Origin: Devosia sp. FKR38
GTDB taxonomy: Bacteria > Pseudomonadota > Alphaproteobacteria > Rhizobiales > Devosiaceae
NCBI RefSeq assembly: GCF_005222805.1
Contig: NZ_STGC01000002.1
Coordinates: 757,836-821,835 of the forward strand
Length of the DNA: 64,000 nt
Direction: 5' to 3'
The notes beneath the pieces are model-generated. The model ran no database searches, was not told where the DNA came from, and saw nothing but the letters and a program-made list of their open reading frames with translations. Positions 36,285-45,456 of the stretch are shown here, one piece after another (position 1 is the stretch's first letter; the number at the start of each line of letters is the position of its first letter). The position numbers and the translations under genes are program-made.

Positions 36285-38267
36285 ATGTTCAAGCTCACTC
36301 TCATTCGCAAGATCATTGGCCTTGTCGTGCTGGCGATGATCGCCGGGTCGGCGGTTATCACCTATATGGGCGCCGCACAGAATGCGGCCTTGCTGGAGAG
36401 CGAACTGGCAGAAGCCAATGTGACAGTCTCAACGGCCAGCACCGAACAGCTCGCCGGCGGGATTCGCTTCGGCAAGAGTGATACCGTGCTGGCGTCCTAT
36501 ACGGCGCTCAAGGAATCCCTGGGTGACCGCTTCCTGGCGGGCGCGGGGTTCAGCGTGCAGTCGCAGCTGATTGCCAGCACCACCGAAGATGCCGCCGAAA
36601 TGGCTGCGCTGACCGAACTGGCCGGCAAGGCGTTGACCAGCAATGCCGTTCAGGTGCTGCAGGTCGGGCCGATCGCCTATGTCGCGGTCCCCGCCAAGTT
36701 CGGCCCCGAAAAGGCCACGGTCGGCATAGCCACCTTTGCCTGGGACATCAGCGCCGCCCTGGCGCGCCTTAATGATGCGCTGATCACCTCGATCCTGGTG
36801 GGCGTGGCCGTCAGCGTCGTGCTGATCATCGCGCTTTATGTGTTTATCCGCATGTCGGTCACTGCGCCCCTGCTGCAGCTGGTCCATACGGCCTCGCAGA
36901 TCGCCGACAATCCGCTGTCGGTGGACAAAGTGCCCTCGACGCACCGTACTGACGAATTGGGCGAAATGGCCCGCGCTGTTGCCGTGTTCCGTGACAATGG
37001 CGTCCGGATGGGTGAGATGGGCCTTGCCGAGACCGAGCAGCGCAACCGCACCGCAGCCGAGCGCGTCGCCATGATGACCTCGCTGCGCCAGGCCTTCGGC
37101 GACGTGGTTGATGCTGCCGTCGTGGGCGACTTCAGCAAGCGCGTGGATACCAATTTCCCCGATGCCGAGATCAATGCCCTAGCGGGCAGTGTCAACAATC
37201 TGGTGCAGACTGTGGACTCCGGCCTGGCCGAGACCGGCGAAGTGCTGTCAGCGCTGGCCGATACCAATCTGACCCTGCGCGTGCAGGGCGATTACAAGGG
37301 CGCCTTTGGCCGGCTGCGCGACGACACCAACGCCGTGGCCGACAAGCTGACCGATATCGTCGCCCAGCTGCGCCGCACCTCGCGTGGTGTGCGCTCGGCG
37401 ACCGGCGAAATCCTGGCGGGCGCGAACGATCTCAGCGAACGCACCACCAAGCAGGCCGCGACCATCGAGGAAACGTCGGCGACCATGGAACAGCTGGCCA
37501 CCAAGGTGCAGCAGAGTGCCAACAAGGCCGGCGAAGCCAGCGCCAAGTCCAAGGCGGTCTCGCTGACGGCCGAAGAGGGTGGTGTTGCCATGGATGAAGC
37601 AACCCATGCCATGGAACGGATCACCACCTCCTCGTCCAAGATCTCCAATATTATCGGTCTGATTGACGACATCGCCTTCCAGACTAACCTCCTGGCGCTG
37701 AACGCCTCGGTGGAAGCGGCGCGGGCCGGCGACGCCGGCAAGGGCTTTGCCGTGGTGGCCGTGGAAGTGCGGCGCCTGGCGCAGTCTGCGGCTTCGGCCT
37801 CGGCTGACGTCAAACTGCTGATCGAGCAAAGCGCCACCGAGGTGGCCAGCGGCTCCAAGCTCGTGTCCGACGCGGCCAGCAAGCTGTCGCAGATCCTGTT
37901 GTCCATTCGGGAGAACAGCGAGGTGATGGAAGCAATTGCGCAAGACAGCCGCGAACAGGCCATTTCGATCGACGAGGTCAATGTCGCAGTGCGGCAGATG
38001 GATGAGATGACCCAGCACAATGCCGCGCTGGTGGAACAGACCAATGCCGCCATCGAGCAGACCGAAGGTCAGGCTAGTGAGCTCGACCGGATCGTTGACA
38101 TCTTCGTGCTGGACGATGGCGCGCAGGGCAAACGCAGCACCCCGCCGGCGGCTGGTGCGGCACCGCGCAGCGGCATCAAGGGCTTGCAGGATCGGGTGAA
38201 ACAGGCCGCCAAGGGCTTCGTCAGCCGCGGCAATACGGCTGTCGCGCAGGACTGGAACGAATTCTAG
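36285..38267 (+). CDS. methyl-accepting chemotaxis protein with C-terminal -DWNEF tail
   Basis: 660 residues. Membrane helices near 10-30 and 168-190 enclose a small periplasmic Cache-like sensor; HAMP follows (about 191-245) with a second HAMP-like repeat near 300-350; then the signalling hairpin with [37 protein letters not shown]. The protein ends ...AVAQDWNEF, after a flexible linker. DWNEF fits xWxxF, the pentapeptide consensus (NWETF in Tar/Tsr) that tethers CheR and CheB. It is close to the receptor at 33374 in the signalling part. The stop codon overlaps the start of an intergenic repeat. Confidence 0.9.
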   Translation: MFKLTLIRKIIGLVVLAMIAGSAVITYMGAAQNAALLESELAEANVTVSTASTEQLAGGIRFGKSDTVLASYTALKESLGDRFLAGAGFSVQSQLIASTTEDAAEMAALTELAGKALTSNAVQVLQVGPIAYVAVPAKFGPEKATVGIATFAWDISAALARLNDALITSILVGVAVSVVLIIALYVFIRMSVTAPLLQLVHTASQIADNPLSVDKVPSTHRTDELGEMARAVAVFRDNGVRMGEMGLAETEQRNRTAAERVAMMTSLRQAFGDVVDAAVVGDFSKRVDTNFPDAEINALAGSVNNLVQTVDSGLAETGEVLSALADTNLTLRVQGDYKGAFGRLRDDTNAVADKLTDIVAQLRRTSRGVRSATGEILAGANDLSERTTKQAATIEETSATMEQLATKVQQSANKAGEASAKSKAVSLTAEEGGVAMDEATHAMERITTSSSKISNIIGLIDDIAFQTNLLALNASVEAARAGDAGKGFAVVAVEVRRLAQSAASASADVKLLIEQSATEVASGSKLVSDAASKLSQILLSIRENSEVMEAIAQDSREQAISIDEVNVAVRQMDEMTQHNAALVEQTNAAIEQTEGQASELDRIVDIFVLDDGAQGKRSTPPAAGAAPRSGIKGLQDRVKQAAKGFVSRGNTAVAQDWNEF

Positions 38268-38371
38268 AGCGTTTCACCGCTTCACTGTATCGGTGAACCG
38301 GCTCTAGAGTCTTGTCTGGACGCGTTTCCGAACCGCAAAAGTGGTGTCCAGTTTTGCTGGAAGCGCTTTAG
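38265..38371. repeat. Rhizobiales-type intergenic mosaic palindrome (RIME-like)
   Basis: Two linked palindromes: AGAGCGTTTCACCG...CGGTGAACCGGCTCT, then GTCTGGACGCGTTTCCG...GTGTCCAGTTTTGC, ending GGAAGCGCTTTAG. This is the familiar Rhizobiales pattern of TAGAGCGTTT.../GCGTTTCCG.../TTTTGCTGGAAGCGCT units. It supplies stop codons to both flanking genes. Only one copy in the window. Confidence 0.7.
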
Positions 38372-39054
38372 GCCAGCGCGGCGGCCACCAGGGCCTTGGC
38401 GTGCAGATCGGTCGTGTCATAGACCGGCAGGGCACTGACGGAATCATCGATGAGCATGGTGATCTCGGTACAGCCCAGGATCACGGCCTGGGCGCCTCTG
38501 GCGGCCAGGCGCTCGATGGCGGCCACATAGATCTTGCGGGATGGCTCGCTGACGATACCGCGGCAGAGCTCTTCGTAAATGATGGCATTGAGATTGGTGC
38601 GGTCCACGTCGGGGACCAGTGCCGTCAAACCGCGATCAGCCAGGCGATCGCGGTAGAAGCCCATTTCCATGGTGAAGCGCGTGCCCAATAGACCCACGGT
38701 GTCAAAGCCGTCGGCCAGCAGGGCATCGCTGGTGGGGTCGGCAATGTGCACGAAGGGCACGCTGATGGCCTGGGTGATGGCATCGGCCACCAGATGCATG
38801 GTGTTGGTGGCCAGGCCAATGACCTCTGCGCCCGCATCCTCTAGCTGGCGTGCGGCTAGGGCCAGCTGACGGCCGGCACCGTCCCAATCGCCGGCAGATT
38901 GCATCGCGGCAATGGGTGCAAAGTCGAGCGAGTGCACGATCACCGGCGCGGAATGCAGGCCGCCCCGGATGTGCGCCGTCTGCTGGTTGAGCACGCGATA
39001 ATAGTGCGCGGTGGATTCCCAGCTCATGCCGCCGATCAGGCCGATGGTTTTCAT
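38368..39054 (-). CDS. aspartate/glutamate racemase family protein
   Basis: 228 residues, cofactor-independent racemase fold. It opens KTIGLIGGMSWESTAHYY, has GLATNTMHLVAD where the first catalytic position is Thr rather than Cys, and LGCTEITMLI with the second catalytic Cys. Thr/Cys pairs are known in the YgeA-type L-Asp/Glu racemase of E. coli, so activity in one direction preference is possible. It lies 3 bp after rppH on the same strand. Confidence 0.87.
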   Translation of the reverse strand: MKTIGLIGGMSWESTAHYYRVLNQQTAHIRGGLHSAPVIVHSLDFAPIAAMQSAGDWDGAGRQLALAARQLEDAGAEVIGLATNTMHLVADAITQAISVPFVHIADPTSDALLADGFDTVGLLGTRFTMEMGFYRDRLADRGLTALVPDVDRTNLNAIIYEELCRGIVSEPSRKIYVAAIERLAARGAQAVILGCTEITMLIDDSVSALPVYDTTDLHAKALVAAALA

Positions 39055-39057
39055 GGC

Positions 39058-39597
39058 TCAGGCGTGGGTGAAGCGCTGCGGAATATCGGCGAAGGCGGCC
39101 ACGACCTGTTCATAGGCGGTCTTCTTGAACGGCACGATGAGGCTGGGCGTGCGGCTCAGGCGTTCCCAGCGCCAAGCATCGAATTCGGCCTTGAACTTGC
39201 CACTGCCCGGGGTGGCGACGTCGATCTCGCGGTCATTGCCGGTGAAGGCAAAGGCGAACCAGCGCTGGCGCTGGCCACGGTATTTGCCGCGCAGCGCAAT
39301 GCCGAGCGCCGCGTCTGGCAGATCGTAATAGATCCACTCCGGCGCCTCGGCCAAGAGGCTGACGCTGGAGATATTGGTTTCCTCGTGCAGCTCGCGCAGG
39401 GCGGCGCGCAGGGGATCCTCGCCCTTGTCGATGCCGCCCTGCGGCATCTGCCAGGGCGCGTCCACGACTGAGGTGTCTTCAGGGGTGTCATCGGACTTGC
39501 GGCGACCGACAAAGACATTGCCCTGCTGGTTGAACACGGCGACGCCCACGCAGTCGCGATAGGGCAGGGATTGGCGGTCAGGGCGGGGCTGGGTCAT
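39058..39597 (-). CDS. rppH: RNA pyrophosphohydrolase (Nudix)
   Basis: Removes pyrophosphate from mRNA 5' ends to trigger decay, and may hydrolyse dinucleoside polyphosphates. 179 residues. Start YRDCVGVAVFNQQGNVFVGRR, Nudix box GGIDKGEDPLRAALRELHEETN (GX5EX7REUXEEXGU), preceded by WQMPQ, the RppH/IalA form. WRWERLSRTPSLIVPFKK closes the domain. Sits between a DUF610 gene (9 bp upstream) and a racemase. Confidence 0.93.
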   Translation of the reverse strand: MTQPRPDRQSLPYRDCVGVAVFNQQGNVFVGRRKSDDTPEDTSVVDAPWQMPQGGIDKGEDPLRAALRELHEETNISSVSLLAEAPEWIYYDLPDAALGIALRGKYRGQRQRWFAFAFTGNDREIDVATPGSGKFKAEFDAWRWERLSRTPSLIVPFKKTAYEQVVAAFADIPQRFTHA

Positions 39598-39606
39598 GGC
39601 GGAACT

Positions 39607-40743
39607 CTATTTCATCAGGGCGCTGGCCGGCACCAGGGCGATGCCTTTGGCGTCCAGCTCGCGGGCCCATTCGGCGACGGTAGCCACGGAAATGGGTAGT
39701 GCGCTGACAATACCGATTGCCTGTCCATTCTCCAGCGCCTTGGCCTCAAGGCTGGCAAGCGCTGCAAGTATGGATGTGCGCGACGGGTTGGTGTCGATCA
39801 CCAGGTCCGCCTTGGCAAAGGGCACTTTGTTGCCTTCGGCCAGTTGCGGCGCCAGCGAGCGGTTCGACGAGCCATCGTCGAGATAGCCCAGGCCGCGCGC
39901 GCCGAGCTCTTCCATGATGGTGGAGAAATCGGCGGCCGAGGCGGAGAAGCGGGCGCCCATATTGTTGATCAGCCCGACATAGCCGCCAAAGCGCGCCATG
40001 AGCCAGAACAGCTTGTCGAGGTTGGCGCGCGCCGGCTCGCCGCTCAGCAGCGTCTGTGGGCCCGGGTCGTTCTGCGGATAATCAAAGGGCTCCATGGGCA
40101 CTTCGAGCAGCACTTCGTGGCCATCGGCGCGGGCTGCGGCGACGGTGGTGGTGAGCGTGCGCCCATAGGGGGCGAAGGCCATGGTGACATCGGCCGGCAA
40201 TTGATCGATCGCGCCCAGTGAGCCCTGTTCGTTGATCCCCAGGCCGGTGACGATGATGGCGATCATGGGACCGCCGCTGGCCACGGCTTCGGCTGCGGGG
40301 CGCTGATAGGCGGCAAAGGGCGTCAGGCCGGTGGCCGAAATGCGCGGGATGGGGCCATCCGCAGTTTCTTCGCTGAGATCGGGCAAAGCGCCGAAAATAT
40401 CGGGCTGGCCCATGTCGCTGGCCGGTGCCGTGGCATCATGGCCCTCGGCATGCGGGGTCTCGCCTGCGGGATATTGCTGGGGGTCGGCGGTGATGGTCAC
40501 CGGCCCCGAATGATCGGCATTGGCCACGTCATTGGCCAGGGCATTGCCATTGCGGGTCGATGTGATGTCGGCTTCGGTGGTGGGGCGGCCGCCATTGGGG
40601 TCGTTGACCAGCCCGACGCGCAAGGCAAAGGCCAGGCCGATCAGGGCCAGCAGGCCGAACAGGACGCGGGCGATCGGCAGATGGCGTTTGGCGCCTGTCT
40701 TGCCTTTCTTTCCGGTCAGCGGCTTGCTCAGACTATCGGACAT
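39607..40743 (-). CDS. divergent polysaccharide deacetylase family protein (DUF610/YibQ)
   Basis: 378 residues: basic N-terminus, one membrane anchor (about 27-45), a 100-residue disordered linker, then a NodB-like barrel from about 155: PMIAIIVTGLGINEQGSLGAIDQLPADVTMAFAPYG, VLLEVPMEPFDYPQNDPGP and VGLINNMGARFSA. The catalytic Asp and His set of true deacetylases is largely replaced, as in the YibQ group, so its chemistry is uncertain. It lies downstream of ctpA and envC, as usual in proteobacteria, hinting at cell-envelope work. Confidence 0.87.
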   Translation of the reverse strand: MSDSLSKPLTGKKGKTGAKRHLPIARVLFGLLALIGLAFALRVGLVNDPNGGRPTTEADITSTRNGNALANDVANADHSGPVTITADPQQYPAGETPHAEGHDATAPASDMGQPDIFGALPDLSEETADGPIPRISATGLTPFAAYQRPAAEAVASGGPMIAIIVTGLGINEQGSLGAIDQLPADVTMAFAPYGRTLTTTVAAARADGHEVLLEVPMEPFDYPQNDPGPQTLLSGEPARANLDKLFWLMARFGGYVGLINNMGARFSASAADFSTIMEELGARGLGYLDDGSSNRSLAPQLAEGNKVPFAKADLVIDTNPSRTSILAALASLEAKALENGQAIGIVSALPISVATVAEWARELDAKGIALVPASALMK

Positions 40744-40822
40744 CGCATGGGGTTCCAGACGCAGATGGGGCAAGGCAGCGAATCAGCTGCCTCGCCCCAT
40801 CGATTTCTAGCACAGACCGGCG

Positions 40823-42238
40823 CTATTCCGCTTTGGGCGGGAAGGCCGGGTTGGTTTCCTGGCCGTCGATCAGCCGGATGGCATATTGCAGCTGGGTGTC
40901 GTCCGCCTTTTCAGGCGGCACATAGACCGAGGAGCCGACCGTGGTCTCTTCCTGGCCTTCGATCTTGATGTGACCGGCCAGGCCCGCTTCGCCGATGATC
41001 TCGTCGCGACCCTTGAGTTCCTCGGGCACCTTCTGCAGCACTTCGATGTCGGGCGTGATGCCCAGCGCCTGGATGGAGCGGTTGTTGGGCGTGTAGTAGC
41101 GCGCCGTGGTCAGCCGCATGGCGCCATCGGGCCCCAGCGAGATGATGGATTGCACCGAACCCTTGCCGAAGGAGCGCGTACCCACCAGGGTGGCGCGCTT
41201 GTGGTCCTGCAGGGCGCCGGCGACGATTTCGGAGGCCGATGCCGAGCCGCCGTTGATCAGCACCACCAGGGGCACATCGGCGATCATGGCATCGAGCGGA
41301 TCGGGCTGGGCATCATAGCGGGCGCTTTCCTCGGGCACGCGGCCGCGGGTCAGCACGACGGCACCCTGCTTGAGGAAGGCGTCGGCGACATAGACAGACT
41401 GATCGACCAGGCCGCCGGGATTGTTGCGCAGGTCAAGAATGATGCCCTTGGGCTTGGGTCCTTCGACGCTGAACATGTCCTTGATGGCCTTTTCGATGCC
41501 GACAAAGGCCTGCTCGGAAAAGCGCGACAGCCGGATCACGGCCACATCGCCTTCCAGCGACGAGCGCACGGCGCGCATTGCGATGGTGGCGCGGGTCAGT
41601 TCGAAGTCGAGCGGCTGCTCGACGCCTTCGCGCACCACGGTCACCTTGATGGTGGTGCCGATCGGGCCACGCATCTTGGCCACGGCATCGTCCAGGCTCA
41701 TGCCCTGGACCTGGACGCCGTCGAGTTCAACAATCAGGTCATTGGCCAGAATGCCGGCCTTGGCAGCGGGGGTATCATCGATGGGCGAGACCACCTTGAT
41801 GATGCCCTCTTCCATGGTGACTTCGATGCCCAGGCCGCCGAACTCGCCCGAGATATCGACGCCCATGTCCTTGTAGTCGGCCGGCGGCAGATAGTTCGAA
41901 TGCGGGTCCAGCGAGGTCAGCATGCCCTGGATGGCGGCACGGATCAGCTTCTGCTCATCGGGCGCATCGACATATTCGGCGCGGATACGGTCGAAGATCT
42001 CGCCGAACAGGTTGAGATCGGCATAGACCTCGAGCGGATCGCGCGGCTTGTCCTGGCCCTCGGCAGCGGCAGCCTCTGCGGGCGCTGCCGGAGCCGCCGG
42101 ATCGGCGGGAGCAACCGGCTGTTCGGCAGGCGCCTGCTGCCCGGCGGGCGCTGGCTGGGCCTCCTGGGCCACGGACAGTCCAGTGGGCACCAACAGCGCC
42201 AGCGCAAGGGCCAATGTCGAAACGGAATTTAGGCGCAT
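40823..42238 (-). CDS. ctpA: carboxyl-terminal processing protease (S41)
   Basis: Periplasmic serine protease of the CtpA/Prc family. 471 residues: signal peptide to about 25 (SVAQ), an Ala/Pro-rich linker (26-65), an N-terminal helical segment, a PDZ domain (about 110-190, with GIEVTMEEGIIKVVSPIDDTPAAKAGILANDLI), and the S41 core. The catalytic pair is Ser in GGSASASEIVAGALQD and Lys in GTRSFGKGSVQ. Start at 42238 begins the signal peptide directly. It follows the envC-like gene by 7 bp; EnvC-type factors and CtpA both act on peptidoglycan hydrolases, so coregulation makes sense. Confidence 0.95.
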   Translation of the reverse strand: MRLNSVSTLALALALLVPTGLSVAQEAQPAPAGQQAPAEQPVAPADPAAPAAPAEAAAAEGQDKPRDPLEVYADLNLFGEIFDRIRAEYVDAPDEQKLIRAAIQGMLTSLDPHSNYLPPADYKDMGVDISGEFGGLGIEVTMEEGIIKVVSPIDDTPAAKAGILANDLIVELDGVQVQGMSLDDAVAKMRGPIGTTIKVTVVREGVEQPLDFELTRATIAMRAVRSSLEGDVAVIRLSRFSEQAFVGIEKAIKDMFSVEGPKPKGIILDLRNNPGGLVDQSVYVADAFLKQGAVVLTRGRVPEESARYDAQPDPLDAMIADVPLVVLINGGSASASEIVAGALQDHKRATLVGTRSFGKGSVQSIISLGPDGAMRLTTARYYTPNNRSIQALGITPDIEVLQKVPEELKGRDEIIGEAGLAGHIKIEGQEETTVGSSVYVPPEKADDTQLQYAIRLIDGQETNPAFPPKAE

Positions 42239-42245
42239 GAGGGGT

Positions 42246-43637
42246 CTATCCACTCTGTGTCGGGGTCGCCCACCAACCGGTGGGATCGACGGGCTCGTTG
42301 TCTTTTCGCAGTTCAATATAAAGGGTCGGTTGGTCAGCGCCAGCGTTGGTGGTTACGGTCCGGCCACTTGTCCGTGATCCCATGGTGCCAAGGGGCATGC
42401 CCATCTGCACGAATTGGCCAATATCGACGCTGACCTTGTCAAGGCCAGCCAGCAGCATGGTGTAGCCCTGCCCGGTATTGAAGATGATGATCTGGCCGTA
42501 ATTGAGGTAGGGGCCCTTGAACAGCACCCAGCCATCGGCCGGCGCAACGACCTGGGCGTCGGCCCGGGTCATCAGCGAAATGCCATGGCTGATGCCGCCA
42601 AAGCCGTCGCTGGTGCCATAGTCGGCAACGTTGACGCCATTGGCCGGCATGGTGAGGTAGCCGCGGGCAGCGCCGAAGGGGATGGCGGGTTCGGTCCGCG
42701 CGGTATTGGCCAGCGCAACCTGGATCTCCTGGGCGGTCATCACGGGCGCGGTGGGGTCGAGGCCGGCATCGGCCGTGGCGGCGGCCGTCGAAACCGAATT
42801 GGCCTGGGCCGAGAGGCTGCCAACCAGTTCCTTGAGGGTAGCGGCACGGGCCGCCAGCTCGATGGCCTGCTGTTCTTCGGCCTCGAGCTGGGCGCTGCGC
42901 ATGCCGATGCCCTGCTTGCGCGCGGCAATCAGCGTGGCAATGCGCAGCTGCTCTTCCTCGAGCACCTCGTGATTGGCCTTGAGGGTCGCCTCTTCGGCCT
43001 GGGCTGCGGCCTTGATGTCGGTGAGCTTGGTCAGGTCAGCGGTGACGGCATCGGCCTTGGCGCGCAGCTGCGGCACGATGGCCGAGATCAGGATGGCGCT
43101 GCGGGCCGAGCCCAGGGCATCGGCCGGATCGACAATCAGCGCCGGGGGCGGATTGAGCGAGATGCGCTCGAGCGCCGCCAGCACATTGGCGATCTGGGCG
43201 TTTGAGCCATCGAGCCGCCCGCGGACTTCGAGCTCCTGCACGATCAGGTCCGACAGGCGCTGCTCGACATCGGCGACTTCGATCTCGGCCAGCTTGACGC
43301 GCTGGGCCGCCGCGATCAGTGCCGCATTCTGCTTGGTGCGGTCGCCTTCCATGTCAGCGATCTCGGCCTTGAGCTCGTCGATGCGCTTCTGGCTCAGGCT
43401 GATGGACGACTGGACGGTTTCGAGGTCGAGCTTGGGGTCGGATGGCGCTGTGGCTGGTGCCGCAGTTGTCGCCTCGGCTGGCGTGGTGGTGGCTGCAGGG
43501 TCCGCCTGGGCCGGGGCGGCAGTGCTCTCCGGCTGGGCCGGAACCTCGGTCTGCGCCAGCAGCGGCAGGGACGCAGCCAGGGCCAGCGTCACGCCGGCCA
43601 GCACTCGTCCCACAGTCCTGCCTGGCCGCACTGCCAT
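42246..43637 (-). CDS. EnvC-like murein hydrolase activator (degenerate LytM)
   Basis: 463 residues: signal peptide (to about 29), Ala/Pro/Thr-rich stretch, a long coiled coil (about 70-290, LDLETVQSSISLSQKRIDELKAEIADMEG and on), then a LytM/M23-type C-terminal domain (about 330-455). The M23 zinc ligands are mostly lost: the HxxxD region reads SHGISLMT, the HxH region reads PTLYIELRK. That is the pattern of EnvC/NlpD-type amidase activators rather than endopeptidases. It is placed directly before ctpA in the same operon. Confidence 0.85.
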   Translation of the reverse strand: MAVRPGRTVGRVLAGVTLALAASLPLLAQTEVPAQPESTAAPAQADPAATTTPAEATTAAPATAPSDPKLDLETVQSSISLSQKRIDELKAEIADMEGDRTKQNAALIAAAQRVKLAEIEVADVEQRLSDLIVQELEVRGRLDGSNAQIANVLAALERISLNPPPALIVDPADALGSARSAILISAIVPQLRAKADAVTADLTKLTDIKAAAQAEEATLKANHEVLEEEQLRIATLIAARKQGIGMRSAQLEAEEQQAIELAARAATLKELVGSLSAQANSVSTAAATADAGLDPTAPVMTAQEIQVALANTARTEPAIPFGAARGYLTMPANGVNVADYGTSDGFGGISHGISLMTRADAQVVAPADGWVLFKGPYLNYGQIIIFNTGQGYTMLLAGLDKVSVDIGQFVQMGMPLGTMGSRTSGRTVTTNAGADQPTLYIELRKDNEPVDPTGWWATPTQSG

Positions 43638-43746
43638 GACGTCTCCAGCTAGGGTGCGCCGGGCACCCGAATCAATTCCGGCACCATAGCAAGCGGGCGG
43701 GAAAATGCAGGTTAACGCTGCTTAACCATACCGTGAATGTGCTGGC

Positions 43747-44229
43747 TCAATCGCCCCGGTGATAGGGGTGGCCAGCCAGGATCGTTGTGGCGCGATAGAG
43801 CTGCTCGGCCAGCATGATGCGCACCAATTGGTGGGGCCAGGTAAGGGGCGAAAAGCTCAGCACCAGATCGGCCTTGGCGACAAAGGCGGGATCGAGCCCG
43901 TCGGCGCCGCCGATGACAAAGCTGGCCGCCGGGCGGCCGTCATCGCGCCAGCGACCGATCTGGGCGGCAAAGACTTCCGAGCCGATCGATTTGCCGCGCT
44001 CATCGAGCGCGACGATAATGCCCTCGGGCAGGCTGGCGCCCAGGGCCTTGGCCTCATCGGCCTTGCGGCTGGCGCTGGAAGAGGCGCGTGACTCGGTGAG
44101 CTCGATCACGTCGAACCCGGTCAGGGCCAGCGGCTTGCCGCCGCCCACGGCCCGTTCGAGATAACGCGCGACCATTTCCCGCTCGGGTCCGGCCTTCATG
44201 CGGCCCACGGCCGCAATGCTCAGTCGCAT
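43747..44229 (-). CDS. rlmH: 23S rRNA (pseudouridine1915-N3)-methyltransferase RlmH
   Basis: SPOUT methyltransferase that methylates pseudouridine 1915 in 70S ribosomes. 160 residues. Start RLSIAAVGRMKAGPE; the SAM-binding knot holds FVIGGADGLDP, and the C-terminus LVLSFSPLTWPHQLVRIMLAEQLYRATTILAGHPYHRGD with the conserved HPYHR is diagnostic. Downstream of rsfS by 9 bp, a pairing kept in most bacteria. Confidence 0.97.
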   Translation of the reverse strand: MRLSIAAVGRMKAGPEREMVARYLERAVGGGKPLALTGFDVIELTESRASSSASRKADEAKALGASLPEGIIVALDERGKSIGSEVFAAQIGRWRDDGRPAASFVIGGADGLDPAFVAKADLVLSFSPLTWPHQLVRIMLAEQLYRATTILAGHPYHRGD

Positions 44230-44238
44230 GCGCGCTGG

Positions 44239-44631
44239 CTAGTGGGCGTCAGCGGCGAAGTCGGCCTGCCACATCTTTTCGATGTTGTAGAACTCGCGCA
44301 CTTCCGGACGGAAGATATGGACGATCACGTCGCCAGCGTCGACCAGGACCCAGTCGCAATGCGGCAGGCCTTCGATGCGCGGCTTGCCGTAGCCGGCGTC
44401 GCGCAGGGCGGTGACCATCTGGTCGGCCACGGCGCCGACATGGCGCTGCGAGCGGCCCGAGGCAACCACCATGTGGTCGGCGAGCGAGGACTTGCCCATG
44501 ATGTCGACGGAGACAATTTGCTCGGCCTTGGCATCATCAAGGCAGCCGAGAATGACATCGATCATGGGACGGTCCGGAGTCGCGATGGGCGTGGGAACGG
44601 GCGTGGCGGTATTTTCGGGCAGCGCGGCCAT
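44239..44631 (-). CDS. rsfS: ribosome silencing factor RsfS
   Basis: Binds L14 and blocks subunit joining under starvation. About 130 residues. Core from ILGCLDDAKAEQIVSVDIMGKSSLADHMVVASGRSQRHVGAVADQ to the conserved WVLVDAGDVIVHIFRPEVREFYNIEKMW. Three start codons lie close together (44652, 44637, 44631); 44631 has the best spacing (9 nt) from GGAAGG. Neighbours nadD upstream and rlmH downstream match the standard cluster. The last six residues are a short non-conserved tail. Confidence 0.93.
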   Translation of the reverse strand: MAALPENTATPVPTPIATPDRPMIDVILGCLDDAKAEQIVSVDIMGKSSLADHMVVASGRSQRHVGAVADQMVTALRDAGYGKPRIEGLPHCDWVLVDAGDVIVHIFRPEVREFYNIEKMWQADFAADAH

Positions 44632-44809
44632 CAACATTGGCCTTCCGCCCATGCAAGTGCATGGGTCATGCGGGGGATCAGCATCCTTGGTGGTTGATCG
44701 GAATGTGCAGGCGTCTTTGCAAACGGCAAGCAATCAGTTCCTGTTTTGGTGACAAAGATCACACGCCCTCAATATGCGCGTTTGATGACGGTTTCGCAAG
44801 ATTGCGCCT

Positions 44810-45451
44810 TCACTTTGACTTAACGTGTTGCCGTCTCGCCCGGATGGCCGAGGACGACAGCGGTGATTGGCGACCGTGCAGATAGACCCAGGCCGGTGCG
44901 TTGGCATAGGCCAGGCGGGTCGCATCGGTCTCATCATAGCGCCATTGCGCCAGGGCGCTGGCGGCCATGGAGACCGGCGCCAGGCGCCCGGAACCGGGGC
45001 GGACATAGATGGCCATGGGCACCATGGCAGCGATATCGCGCCAGCGTTCCCAGCGGTGAAAATCGACCAGATTGTCCGCGCCCATGATCCAGACAAAGCG
45101 CCGGTCGGGCAGGGATGTGGTCAAAAAGCGGATGGTCTGCCAGGAATAGGTGAAGCCGTGTTCGGCCTCAAAGCCGGTGACGCGCACCTTTGGGTTGTCG
45201 AGCAGCTGGCGCGCAGCCTCGACCCGGTCGGCCAGAGGCGCTAGGTCGGCGTGGTTCTTGAGCGGATTGCCTGGCGTCACCAGAACCCAGAGCGCATCCA
45301 GATCAAGCCGGCGCAGGGTTTCCTCGACCACCAGGCGATGGCCGTCGTGGATGGGGTTGAAGCTGCCGCCGAACAGGCCAATGCGCATGCCCCGCCCGGA
45401 GGGCGGCAGGGCAGTGACGCCGGGAATGCGGATTGGGTGGCGCAGGGTCAA
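44810..45451 (-). CDS. nadD: nicotinate-nucleotide adenylyltransferase
   Basis: Adenylates nicotinate mononucleotide to deamido-NAD in NAD synthesis. 213 residues. The nucleotidyltransferase motif is GLFGGSFNPIHDGHRLV (HxGH as HDGH), and SPLSSSAIRARR is the ISSTxIR-type motif at the C-terminus. FVWIMGADNLVDFHRWERW is typical NadD. The first ~21 residues are not conserved; ATG 45388 is an alternative start. It follows proA by 5 bp. Confidence 0.94.
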   Translation of the reverse strand: MTLRHPIRIPGVTALPPSGRGMRIGLFGGSFNPIHDGHRLVVEETLRRLDLDALWVLVTPGNPLKNHADLAPLADRVEAARQLLDNPKVRVTGFEAEHGFTYSWQTIRFLTTSLPDRRFVWIMGADNLVDFHRWERWRDIAAMVPMAIYVRPGSGRLAPVSMAASALAQWRYDETDATRLAYANAPAWVYLHGRQSPLSSSAIRARRQHVKSK

Positions 45452-45456
45452 AAGGG

